Shown: positions 7,961-15,965 of the stretch, one piece after another
Layout: each line of letters starts with the position of its first letter
Numbering within the stretch: the stretch's first letter is position 1
Assembly (NCBI GenBank): GCA_937928405.1
Contig: CALFWZ010000241.1
Location: forward strand, 1-37,316
DNA length: 37,316 nucleotides
From: an uncultured Saprospiraceae bacterium
GTDB taxonomy: Bacteria; Bacteroidota; Bacteroidia; Chitinophagales; Saprospiraceae
Reading direction: 5' to 3'
Translations under genes and position numbers: made by a program
Notes under the pieces: model-generated
What the model saw: the letters and a program-made list of their open reading frames with translations, nothing else
Told to the model about the DNA's origin: nothing
The model's database searches: none

Positions 7961-10306
7961 TTATTTTGAGCTTATTTTTAACCCAATGAAAAAGGTCCGT
8001 GGTTGCGCAGGTCCGTAAACATAATTACTATCTCTGTTTTTACCACTGTCAAAATCATTTTGGTAATTATTGAAGATGTTTTTTACCCCACCATAAAATT
8101 CGAAATTGGTTCCAAAATTTGAGATTGGTAGCGTATAGCCAGCCTTCATACTCAATTCTGAAAAAGGATCCGAGACACTGATTTCATCCACCGTTTGTTC
8201 GGGCGCACCCGCAAAGTGAGGAATTTTCATTTTCCCAGTATAAACATAATTAAGGGTAGCATTGATTTTATCATTGGGCATCCAACTAACGATACCATAA
8301 CCATAATTATTTGGAGTTCTTATAAATTCTCTGATACCTGCTACCTCATCAATATAGGCCACGGGTTCATCAAATTTGCTAGACTGAATCGTATATCCAC
8401 CTTCCAGTTGTATCTTCCGATTATAATTAAAACGAAGTTCAATCGTGGCTCCTTTAACGATGGCGCGATCGCCATTTTGTTTTTCGAATAATTCTCCAAA
8501 TTGATCTGCTCCAGTAGGTTGGAGAAAAAAGGCATCTTGCAGTCGATTATAAAAGCCTTCGACGGTAAAGCCAGCGACCCAATTTTCCATGGCCTGGTCG
8601 AAATTTACGGAGGCACTCAGGCTTTGTGATTTTTCTTGTTTAAGGGTAGGAGATAACGAAACCCTTGAAATCCCGCCTCCCGCAAAAGCAATATGAAGAT
8701 CGGTGTCAAAGGCCTGCGGTGCTCGGAATCCCGTACCATAGCTCAAGCGAAATTGTGTATTTGTTTTAAGTTTATACAAAAGAGAGGCACGAGGATTAAA
8801 AATAGGTTGGTCTAAGAGATTATGATAATCCATTCGAATCCCTGACAATAGGGTAAGCTCAGGGAAAATCTCCCAATCACTTTGCAAAAAAACGCCCATG
8901 TCTTTCGTCGTTTGATCAATCAAATAACGATAGGCTGGAATGTCGTCAAACACATAATCATATACATATTCCATTCCCAATGTTAAAACGTTTTGGCCCA
9001 GCAAGAAATTATTTAACTGATGGTTGAGTTGAAGACCAAGATTGTAAGTGCTAACGTCGGAAGTTCCATATGGAGGGTTCTCAAGAAAGTCTTGCAACTC
9101 AGGAGTATCCTTGTCAGGGATGATCCCTGTATAGTGTTTTCGAGCCGTATTTTGCCATGCTAAGTAGGAAATAAAAGAGGAGTTTCCGTTGTTGAAATTA
9201 ATTTGATAATCTGCACTACCCATCCAAACATTATGCGTTCGCTCTTCAGATTGTTGAGCGAGATGTGCCGGTTTATCTGTCATTTCCCCACCAATTCTAT
9301 ATTCATTAATATAGCTAATATTTACTTCTAATTTTTGATTGTCTTTTGGTAGAAAAAATAGATTTGATCCGATGGCCGTATTTTTTATTAGCGGAATTTC
9401 CGAAAAATTATCTCCATTCGCATCGTAAAAATCTCTTTCACGACGATTTACAAAAAATGATATTCCAGCATTTTTACTTTTAGCAATGACGGTTGTATTT
9501 CCGCTAATGGTATGGTCGCTGGTTTGTCCCGCAATATTTTGATACGAATAATTTAGTTCATAGCTATTGTTCTTAGGAATTTTAGTAATGACATTAACGG
9601 TGCCTCCGATAGCACTTGAGCCATACAATGAAGATCCACCACCACGGACGACTTCGATTCGATCAATCATATTGACCGGTAATTGTTCCATTCCATAAAG
9701 ACCAGTCAATGGGCTGAAAATGGGGCGACCATTGATTAGAATCTGTGCGTATCCGCCTGCCAAACCGTTCATTCTAAGTTGGGTATAATTGCAAGTTTGA
9801 CAATCAGTTTCGACCCGTAAACCAGGTTGAAATTTTAACCCTTCGGAAAGATTGCAAGCTTGAACGTTATCTAAGGTTTGACTATTGATGACATTAACAA
9901 TAACGGGCGAATTGGTTTGTCGTCTGGGGGTCTTGGTAGCGGTAACTACGATGTCTTCTAGCTGAAGCGTTTGCTCGGTGAGATCAAAGTCCATCACGAT
10001 GGAAGGTTGCTCAGCGGTAATGGTTAATGGTTTACTGACGGCTGTATATCCAATAGAAGAAGCGGTAATCTGGTAAGTTCCGTAAGGAATATCCTTAATT
10101 GAAAACTGTCCTTTCAAATTGGTAATGGTTCCTAAATTGGTTTGATCGATGATTATTTGTGCAAACTCCACTGCTTCGCCTGTAGTGGTTATGATCCCTT
10201 TTATGTTTCCAGTTTGGGCTTTAATATTCATAATGGTGAATATGAATAAAAGGCAAGTGGTCCCTATTTTTTTAAAATTGGGAAGTTTAAAATAAGCCTT
10301 TGTCAT
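7961..10306 (-). CDS. TonB-dependent outer-membrane receptor with CarboxypepD_reg-like N-terminal domain
   Basis: This is a 781-residue outer-membrane active transporter. It has a signal peptide to about residue 31 (ending IKAQ), a carboxypeptidase-regulatory-like domain at about 34-110 (GEAVEFAQIII to GYTAV), a TonB-box-like segment EDIVVTATK at 117-125, a complete plug at about 130-245 (INGRP, IDRIEVVRGGGSSLYGSSAIGGTVNVIT) and a beta-barrel to the C-terminal PRTFFIGLKISSK. The plug holds a Cys-x-x-Cys at 169-172 followed by NYTQLRMNGL, which I associate with one subfamily of Bacteroidota siderophore/vitamin B12-type (CirA/BtuB-like) receptors; the substrate cannot be read from sequence. There is no SusD partner, so it is not a SusC-type glycan importer. 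Its start faces a 490-base intergenic region with an operator-like dyad. Confidence 0.93.
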   Translation of the reverse strand: MTKAYFKLPNFKKIGTTCLLFIFTIMNIKAQTGNIKGIITTTGEAVEFAQIIIDQTNLGTITNLKGQFSIKDIPYGTYQITASSIGYTAVSKPLTITAEQPSIVMDFDLTEQTLQLEDIVVTATKTPRRQTNSPVIVNVINSQTLDNVQACNLSEGLKFQPGLRVETDCQTCNYTQLRMNGLAGGYAQILINGRPIFSPLTGLYGMEQLPVNMIDRIEVVRGGGSSLYGSSAIGGTVNVITKIPKNNSYELNYSYQNIAGQTSDHTISGNTTVIAKSKNAGISFFVNRRERDFYDANGDNFSEIPLIKNTAIGSNLFFLPKDNQKLEVNISYINEYRIGGEMTDKPAHLAQQSEERTHNVWMGSADYQINFNNGNSSFISYLAWQNTARKHYTGIIPDKDTPELQDFLENPPYGTSDVSTYNLGLQLNHQLNNFLLGQNVLTLGMEYVYDYVFDDIPAYRYLIDQTTKDMGVFLQSDWEIFPELTLLSGIRMDYHNLLDQPIFNPRASLLYKLKTNTQFRLSYGTGFRAPQAFDTDLHIAFAGGGISRVSLSPTLKQEKSQSLSASVNFDQAMENWVAGFTVEGFYNRLQDAFFLQPTGADQFGELFEKQNGDRAIVKGATIELRFNYNRKIQLEGGYTIQSSKFDEPVAYIDEVAGIREFIRTPNNYGYGIVSWMPNDKINATLNYVYTGKMKIPHFAGAPEQTVDEISVSDPFSELSMKAGYTLPISNFGTNFEFYGGVKNIFNNYQNDFDSGKNRDSNYVYGPAQPRTFFIGLKISSK

Positions 10307-10796
10307 AAATTTAGGGGCGTTTAAATTAAAAGTTAGACAAAGCTAACTATTTTTTATTTAATCCTACGATTTATCTGGACTATACGAAGTATTTATCAAT
10401 AGTTGAATCAAAATGACTATATTTAAACTATTGATTATCAATGAAGCGTTTCATTAATAATATTTACAAATTGATAGCGTGTGCTGCAAAAGGAATGGGA
10501 AAAAATCTTACGACTTGTATCATCTTGATAATCAATTATTTAAGTTTTGTTTTTTTGATAAATCATTACTGAAATTATATGAAAAGAAAAGTCGTGAATT
10601 AATTTATTTCTTTTCGGACATAAAAATATTAGATAAACAATTATTATTTGTTACTTTTGGTTGACCAATTTTTTGGTCAACCAAAAATATCGATGATAGA
10701 AATCGACCAAAAATTCCAATTTCTACTTTTCAGTTTAATGAAGGTAGTTTTTCATAAAAATTAATATTTCATTTACCTAATTAAAATTTTTACAAT
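10307..10796. promoter_or_regulatory. Divergent intergenic region between TonB receptor and lamin-tail protein
   Basis: This very AT-rich stretch of 490 bases lies between divergent genes. On the minus strand, the complement of CAAAGCTA at 10338-10345 gives TAGCTTTG, an exact TAnnTTTG -7 match about 32 bases before the TonB-receptor start, but no -33 TTTG sits at proper spacing. It lies inside a small dyad (AGTTAG at 10331-10336, CTAACT at 10343-10348). On the plus strand TACTTTTG at 10652-10659 is another -7 match that runs into the long hairpin listed separately. A 61-codon frame at 10479-10664 has no recognisable features and I do not call it a gene. Confidence 0.45.
10655..10686. promoter_or_regulatory. 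Perfect 14-base inverted repeat with TTTT loop
   Basis: The left arm TTTTGGTTGACCAA (10655-10668) and right arm TTGGTCAACCAAAA (10673-10686) are perfectly complementary around a TTTT loop. Neither strand has a T-tract beyond the stem on the far side, and no gene ends nearby, so it is not a normal terminator. It starts inside a -7-like TACTTTTG (10652-10659), so it would overlap the start site of a plus-strand transcript; an operator is the likeliest role, with a structured RNA as the alternative. A related half-site, GACCAAAAA, occurs at about 10705-10713. Confidence 0.6.
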
Positions 10797-11789
10797 ATGC
10801 GAACTAAATTTTTACCAATTATTTTTCTTTTTCTCTCCTTTTGTGCTATTGGCCAAGGTACTGGAGAAGTTATTATTACCGAGTATTATAATCGCCCATT
10901 AAAACCTACACAGGAACAATTGGATGCTGCCATTGCGGCGGGTGGTATTACGTCAAATGATACGCCTAATGAAGGGCACACAGAATGGTTTGAAATCTAC
11001 AACACGACTGATTCAGATGTTGTGATGGATGGTTGGACCTTAACAGATGCTTCTAGTTCTTCCAATGTTACGACGATTGGTAGCTTTACGATCCCTGCTA
11101 AGTCTTACGCTGCTTTTACAGGATTTCATATACCAGATGCACAAGGAGGTGTTGAGTTTGATTATATTTATGATTACAAAAAGCCAAGCTTTAACAACGA
11201 AAGTAGTTATGCAGATGAAGGAGATACTTCCTGTCCTGATGGAGTGATCATTGCGAAAGCAGATGGTACACTTGTAGACGAAGTACGTTATGATTATGGT
11301 TATGGTGAATACATCGGGAACATAATGTCAGGTAGCTGTAATTCAAATACTGCGGCGATCGGAATTCCAGCTGCTGGAAGTTCTTCTAAAGTTTCATTTA
11401 TGTTGGCAGTTGATCCAGCGGTTATGAATTCGGCGGACAATGACCTTCCTGAAAACTGGTCTTTTTCAGAAATCGTTTATGATGAGGCCGGTAATCAAAG
11501 AGGAACTCCTGGATTGGCTAACGACGGATCAACTACTTCAGTGAATGATCCAATCCTTAATCAAGCTATTACTGTTTATCCAAACCCAGCTAATAATGTT
11601 TTGACCATCGGTTCAGACTTAGAAGGCGAATTCAGCGTTGTTTTATTCAACGTCATGGGTGAACAGGTGAAGGAGATTAATGTTAACAATCGAAGTATTG
11701 ATATTTCTCAATTATCTGTTGGGATTTATTCTATGAAAATTTCTCTTGGAGAAAAAAGTACGGTTAAGAAAGTTGTGGTGCAGCGATAA
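10797..11789 (+). CDS. Lamin-tail-domain protein secreted by the type IX system
   Basis: This 330-residue protein has a signal peptide (residues 1-19, ending AIGQ). Residues about 22-170 form a lamin-tail (LTD)-type immunoglobulin-like fold, recognisable by GEVIITEYYNRP, EWFEIYNTT, the DGWTLTD strand and the IPAKSYAAF segment. Residues about 253-330 are a T9SS type A sorting domain (ITVYPNPANNVLTIGS, then IDISQLSVGIYSMKI and VKKVVVQR at the end). It should be carried across the outer membrane and cleaved or anchored there. Four Cys residues between about 145 and 185 may form disulfides. LTD domains in bacteria often accompany surface nucleases or act as binding modules, but no catalytic domain is visible here. 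It is a single-gene unit with a strong terminator after it. Confidence 0.9.
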   Translation: MRTKFLPIIFLFLSFCAIGQGTGEVIITEYYNRPLKPTQEQLDAAIAAGGITSNDTPNEGHTEWFEIYNTTDSDVVMDGWTLTDASSSSNVTTIGSFTIPAKSYAAFTGFHIPDAQGGVEFDYIYDYKKPSFNNESSYADEGDTSCPDGVIIAKADGTLVDEVRYDYGYGEYIGNIMSGSCNSNTAAIGIPAAGSSSKVSFMLAVDPAVMNSADNDLPENWSFSEIVYDEAGNQRGTPGLANDGSTTSVNDPILNQAITVYPNPANNVLTIGSDLEGEFSVVLFNVMGEQVKEINVNNRSIDISQLSVGIYSMKISLGEKSTVKKVVVQR

Positions 11790-11813
11790 GTTGTATCCAA
11801 TGATGATATTAAG

Positions 11814-11846
11814 AGAGGAACCGCAATTTGTGGTTCCTCTTTTTTT
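11814..11846 (+). terminator. Rho-independent terminator of the lamin-tail protein gene
   Basis: An 11-base stem (AGAGGAACCGC with GTGGTTCCTCT, one G-T wobble) with a small AATTT loop is directly followed by seven T residues, 25 bases after the stop codon. This is a textbook intrinsic terminator on the plus strand. Confidence 0.9.
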
Positions 11847-11893
11847 GTAGAAGAAATTCCCAAACAACTTTTTCATCTCTAGATAGAATAAAT

Positions 11894-11901
11894 TATCTTT
11901 G
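11894..11901 (+). promoter_or_regulatory. Possible -7 element for the 11959-14748 operon
   Basis: TATCTTTG matches the Bacteroidota -7 consensus TAnnTTTG, 57 bases upstream of the next start codon and downstream of the terminator at 11814. No TTTG is present at the -33 position, so the match is partial. Confidence 0.35.
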
Positions 11902-11958
11902 AACTAAATACACCGTGTACTAAAATATAGATTTAATATTTCTTTAAAATATTTATCG

Positions 11959-12312
11959 ATGGAGTCAAATGAGCGTGAAAGACTTAATGAAATACTTGCC
12001 GATGTTATTGAAGCAATGATAGAATTTCTAGAAGAGCAAGGAATTGCCTACCGACAACGGGAGATCATGAAATGTGAGCGTATCGTAAAGAAATTTTTGG
12101 ATAGAATTTCTCAGACAGAAGATAAAACATCAGGACTTAGCATTGTCCAAGAAACCGTTGAGCGACTAAATCGTCTGAACAAATCCTTTAAACATCAATT
12201 GATCGGAACTATGGAGCGGGAAGATTTATGTGAAATCATCAATACGGCCAGTGCGCTAAAAGGATATGCTACCCCAAAAGAGGATCTGACAAAAAACTGG
12301 AGAGAATGGTAA
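11959..12312 (+). CDS. Small helical protein of unknown function
   Basis: The 117-residue product is charged and predicted to be almost all helix, with no signal peptide or membrane segment, so it is probably cytoplasmic. I do not recognise a family. Notable parts are an acidic N-terminal helix (LNEILADVIEAMIEF), a central basic helix (MKCERIVKKFLDRI) and an aromatic C-terminus KNWREW. It is followed 30 bases later by the nitrilase-GNAT gene on the same strand and probably shares its transcript. Codon use and composition look like the neighbours, and the open frame fills the space between a promoter-like element and the next gene, which supports it being real. Confidence 0.7.
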   Translation: MESNERERLNEILADVIEAMIEFLEEQGIAYRQREIMKCERIVKKFLDRISQTEDKTSGLSIVQETVERLNRLNKSFKHQLIGTMEREDLCEIINTASALKGYATPKEDLTKNWREW

Positions 12313-12342
12313 TTTTACTGCTTCAAAAATGTTAAATAAACC

Positions 12343-13584
12343 ATGAAAATTTGTCTTGCTCAGATTAAATCAATTAAAGGAGATTTAACTCAAAATATTC
12401 CTATTCACCTTGATGGCATCCAACGAGCTATTGAGTGGGGGACTGATCTAATTATATTTCCAGAGTTATCATTGACGGGTTATGAGCCGAACTTAGCTAA
12501 AGAATTGGCCAAAGATTTAGGGGATTCGATTTTTAATGTTTTCCAAGAAAAAGCAGATAAAAATAATATTTCTATAGTTGTTGGTATGCCGATAAAAAGA
12601 AAAGGAGGTATCGTTATCGGGATGCTTATTTTCCAACCTCTGGTACCACGAATGCTATATGCTAAACAAATTTTGCATGCAGACGAGTTACCTTTTTTTG
12701 AGGCCGGTGATAACCAGGTTTTTATAGATGTTAAGGAATATAAAATTGCCTTTGGTATTTGTTATGAAGCCTTGCAACGAAAACATTTTTTGACTGCCAA
12801 GCAGGCGAATGCGACGCTTTATATCGCAAGTGTCTCAAAGCCTGAAAAAGCGATGGTGAAGGCTTATGATCATTTTGTAAGTATTTCAAAAGAATTTTCT
12901 ATCCCCGTTTTAATGGTGAACAATGTGGGATTTTCTGATGATTTTATGGCTATTGGAAAAAGTGCAGCTTGGAATTTTAATGGAGAGGTGATTGGACAAC
13001 TCCCTTCTTCTCATGGGGCATTACTCTTGGCAGATCTTAAGAGAAACATAGCTGAAATAGATGATTTCTCGGATCAGCATCCTGTCATTCAATTGGCAAA
13101 ATCATCGGATCTTACTGAGTTAGTTCAAGTCTTTAAAGATGCAAAAAATCATTTAGACCAGCAACATATTTTTCAATGGACCAATACTTATCCATCGAAA
13201 AAAATCATCGAAAAAGACTTGAATGATAAGACGCTATTTGTTTTAAAGAAAGGATTTTACGTTATTGGTGCCGTGACACTTAACGAATTTCAGGATGCCG
13301 AATATCAAGCAATTGATTGGAAATTTGGAGGAGAAAAAGTACTCGTAATTCATCGACTCGTAGTAGATCCTGTTTTTCAACGGAATGGATACGCTAAAAA
13401 AATTATGGATTTTGCGGAGCGTTTCGCCAAAGAAAATCAATACAATTCTATTCGTTTAGATACCTATACACATAATAAAATATCTTTCGAGTTTTATAAA
13501 AAACGAGATTATGTGCTTTGTGGTGAAGTGTTTTTTCCTGGCAGGCCACTTCCTTTTTATTGTATGGAAAAAAAGATAAGTTAA
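12343..13584 (+). CDS. Carbon-nitrogen hydrolase fused to a C-terminal GNAT acetyltransferase
   Basis: This 413-residue cytoplasmic protein has two enzymes in one chain. Residues 1-240 are a nitrilase-superfamily amidase: it opens MKICLAQIKSIKGDL and has the full Glu-Lys-Cys triad, E41 (FPELSLTGYEP), K108 (YAKQILHADE) and C140 (FGICYEA). Residues about 295-410 are a GNAT domain with the acetyl-CoA-binding pattern VVDPVFQRNGYAKKIM (about 340-355) and a closing SFEFYKKRDYVLCGEV. About 50 residues link them. GNAT-nitrilase fusions are known, but from memory the usual order is GNAT first; here the order is reversed. A plausible role is acylating or deacylating the same amine or amide substrate. 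It sits six bases upstream of a membrane acyltransferase gene. The substrate is unknown. Confidence 0.9.
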   Translation: MKICLAQIKSIKGDLTQNIPIHLDGIQRAIEWGTDLIIFPELSLTGYEPNLAKELAKDLGDSIFNVFQEKADKNNISIVVGMPIKRKGGIVIGMLIFQPLVPRMLYAKQILHADELPFFEAGDNQVFIDVKEYKIAFGICYEALQRKHFLTAKQANATLYIASVSKPEKAMVKAYDHFVSISKEFSIPVLMVNNVGFSDDFMAIGKSAAWNFNGEVIGQLPSSHGALLLADLKRNIAEIDDFSDQHPVIQLAKSSDLTELVQVFKDAKNHLDQQHIFQWTNTYPSKKIIEKDLNDKTLFVLKKGFYVIGAVTLNEFQDAEYQAIDWKFGGEKVLVIHRLVVDPVFQRNGYAKKIMDFAERFAKENQYNSIRLDTYTHNKISFEFYKKRDYVLCGEVFFPGRPLPFYCMEKKIS

Positions 13585-13590
13585 TATTAA

Positions 13591-14748
13591 ATGACGCTCC
13601 TTCATCCTTTCTTTGCTTTGCTGGTCTTTTTTGTTGGATTTTTATTTGCCTATTTAATCAATCTTAAATACCAATTCAAATCTTCCGCTAATCGTTACGA
13701 GACCTTGGATGGATTACGGGGGTTTCTTGCCATTTCAGTTTTTATTCACCACATTAGTATATGGCGAGTTTATCTCCAAACGGAGAATTGGATAGAACCA
13801 GACTCTAATTTATTTAATCAATTAGGTCAATCGGGGGTGGCGCTTTTTTTTATGATTTCTAGTTTTTTGTTTATCAGTAAATTATTGAATTTTAAAGGAA
13901 CAGCATATCCTTGGAAAGCTTTTTATATAGGTAGATTTTTTCGGATCATTCCGTTGTATCTACTGAGTTTTAGTTTGGTGATTTTAATTGTTGGGGTCTT
14001 AAGTAATTGGACTATTGTGGTTACGAATGCTTATTTTTTTAAAAATCTAATCAGATGGTTAGGTTTTGGAATCTTAGGTCAACCGGACCTAAATGGTATC
14101 CTAGATACCGCGACTATCAACTCATATGTCAATTGGTCTTTGCTCTACGAATGGCTACTTTATTTTTCTTTACCCTTTCTTTCTATTTTCATTATTAAGC
14201 CTAGACCTAAGTTTTATTATTGGATATTTAGTGTAATTTTTATGGTTTTTGCTTGGAAATATAGAAACTTAGAAGTGCAGCATCTTTTATCTTTATTGGG
14301 AGGAGGTCTAGCGGCTTTTGTTTATAAATATCGATCAGAGAAAATAAATTTCAATCATTTTATTTTTACTATAGCTATTATTGGATCTTTAGTTGTGGTG
14401 GTACAATTCCGAAATTCGGGCACATTGATTCCTAAGCTATTTTTGGTAATGGCTTTTACATTGATTGCCTTAGGAAATGATTTATTTGGCTTGTTAAAAA
14501 ATAATCATCTTAAGCTGATGGGAGAAATAAGTTATAGCACTTATTTGTTGCATGGTATCCTTATTTTTATAACAATCCATTTTGTTTACGGTTTGGAAGC
14601 GACGCGAAATTTATCTGAAACAAATTTTTGTTGGTTGATGTTGGCCTTGACGCCTGTGTTGATTGGCGTGAGTTTTTTAACGTATTTATTTATTGAAAAA
14701 CCTTTTATTATACGTTCTAAAGAAATCAGAGAAAGCACCAAGACTTAA
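13591..14748 (+). CDS. Acyltransferase 3 family integral membrane protein
   Basis: This 385-residue inner-membrane protein has roughly ten hydrophobic segments. It carries the acyltransferase-3 (OafA/YrhL-like) signatures: the first core helix with R43 and the His pair at 53-54 (LDGLRGFLAISVFIHH), SGVALFFMISSFLF, RFFRIIPLYLLS and the late ISYSTYLLHG. These proteins move acyl groups, usually acetyl, onto sugars of surface polysaccharides or onto lipids. It begins six bases after the nitrilase-GNAT stop codon, so translation is probably coupled. It ends convergent with the serine hydrolase gene, 25 bases away. The acceptor is not deducible. Confidence 0.92.
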   Translation: MTLLHPFFALLVFFVGFLFAYLINLKYQFKSSANRYETLDGLRGFLAISVFIHHISIWRVYLQTENWIEPDSNLFNQLGQSGVALFFMISSFLFISKLLNFKGTAYPWKAFYIGRFFRIIPLYLLSFSLVILIVGVLSNWTIVVTNAYFFKNLIRWLGFGILGQPDLNGILDTATINSYVNWSLLYEWLLYFSLPFLSIFIIKPRPKFYYWIFSVIFMVFAWKYRNLEVQHLLSLLGGGLAAFVYKYRSEKINFNHFIFTIAIIGSLVVVVQFRNSGTLIPKLFLVMAFTLIALGNDLFGLLKNNHLKLMGEISYSTYLLHGILIFITIHFVYGLEATRNLSETNFCWLMLALTPVLIGVSFLTYLFIEKPFIIRSKEIRESTKT

Positions 14749-14773
14749 AGTTTATCCAAATTGCGAATGAACG

Positions 14774-15916
14774 TTATTTCACCGCATCATGAATCATACC
14801 TAATAATTGATTGGTCTTACTAGGATCACACCAGCGTAACACCACAACTAGATTTTTATCTGGCTCAATGATTATATAGTTTCCGCCAAAACCAGCAGCG
14901 TAATACCCATTCTTACTGAGCGTTGACATCCGTTTTCCCGGCAACCACCAAAGATAACCGTAAGCGCTTTCGGCAGGAGAGGGTGTGGTAATGGCCGCAA
15001 TCCAATTTTTTGAAAAAAGTTGTTGACCATTCCAATTACCTTCATTCAAAAATAGTAAACCATAACGAGCGTGATCTTCTGTATTCATAAAAACACCGCC
15101 TCCAGAATGACCACCTCCACTGACTGATTGCATTTTAAGACCATCGACATTCGTCCAAGAATTTTTATATCCAAACCATCGCCAAGTAGGACTTGCGCCG
15201 ATCGGGTCCATAATTTTTTCCTTTAGCACTACTGGTAAGGGCTTTCGCCAAACTTGCAAAAGCGAATACGCTAAAAGATTGACCCTGACATCATTGTATT
15301 CCATCACGGTTCCAGGTTCAACAAGTTTTCTAAAACGCCAATCGTCTATATCTCCTGTGCTAGGTGGACGATCATTCCAATCATAGCCGCCCCATAATTG
15401 CCCTGACCAATCTGAAGATTGGGTTAGTAAATGCTCCCAATTGATCTTGCTATTATGACGACCATCAAAATGACCATCCCAAACATAATTTTTTACTGGA
15501 TCTTTTAAACTTTTAATTAAACCAGCATCTAAGGCTAGGCCTGCCATCGTTGATAAATAACTTTTTGTAACACTAAAAGACATGTCAACTCGTTTGGTAT
15601 CTCCCCATTCTGCGATGACATATCCATTCTTAATAATCATCCCTGCAGGACCGCCTCTTTCTTTTACGGGCCCAAGAATTTGATGATACGGTTCTCTTTC
15701 AAAACCTTTAAGAATCGCTTGTGATAAATCCTTCGGCCCACGATATTCAAAACTAGCCGTTGAGTCAATAATCTGTTGAATTTTATCAGCATCAATTCCA
15801 AAACTAGAAGGAGCTTTGCGTTCCCATTTATCGGTTGGGAAATAGTTTTGACTATATAATCTGGAAGAAAACCCAATTAAAAAAATTACGGTGACAAGAA
15901 TGGTATTGCGAATCAT
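14774..15916 (-). CDS. Secreted serine hydrolase of the class C beta-lactamase / D-alanyl-peptidase type
   Basis: This 380-residue protein has a signal peptide (residues 1-22, ending RLYSQ), so it acts in the periplasm or outside. The active-site pattern of the family is complete: S115-V-T-K118 (nucleophile and base), Y207-N-D209 in place of YxN, and H270-S-G272 in a glycine-rich stretch. The overall fold class covers esterases, amidases, DD-peptidases and beta-lactamases; with no further diagnostic motif I cannot choose among them, and antibiotic resistance should not be assumed. It is a stand-alone minus-strand gene, convergent with the acyltransferase, and starts 50 bases downstream of the pseudouridine synthase stop. 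Confidence 0.9.
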   Translation of the reverse strand: MIRNTILVTVIFLIGFSSRLYSQNYFPTDKWERKAPSSFGIDADKIQQIIDSTASFEYRGPKDLSQAILKGFEREPYHQILGPVKERGGPAGMIIKNGYVIAEWGDTKRVDMSFSVTKSYLSTMAGLALDAGLIKSLKDPVKNYVWDGHFDGRHNSKINWEHLLTQSSDWSGQLWGGYDWNDRPPSTGDIDDWRFRKLVEPGTVMEYNDVRVNLLAYSLLQVWRKPLPVVLKEKIMDPIGASPTWRWFGYKNSWTNVDGLKMQSVSGGGHSGGGVFMNTEDHARYGLLFLNEGNWNGQQLFSKNWIAAITTPSPAESAYGYLWWLPGKRMSTLSKNGYYAAGFGGNYIIIEPDKNLVVVLRWCDPSKTNQLLGMIHDAVK

Positions 15917-15965
15917 GTTTTTTCATTTTTTTAATAAACTCAAGATAGAAAATTCCGACAAAACT

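Noticed and set aside
10479..10664. 61-codon plus-strand open frame in the intergenic region
   Set aside because: No family features, AT-driven composition, and it runs into the hairpin at 10655; probably chance.
14774..15916. Beta-lactamase resistance gene
   Set aside because: The SxxK, Y-N-D and HSG motifs only define the broad serine hydrolase family; nothing points to beta-lactam hydrolysis.
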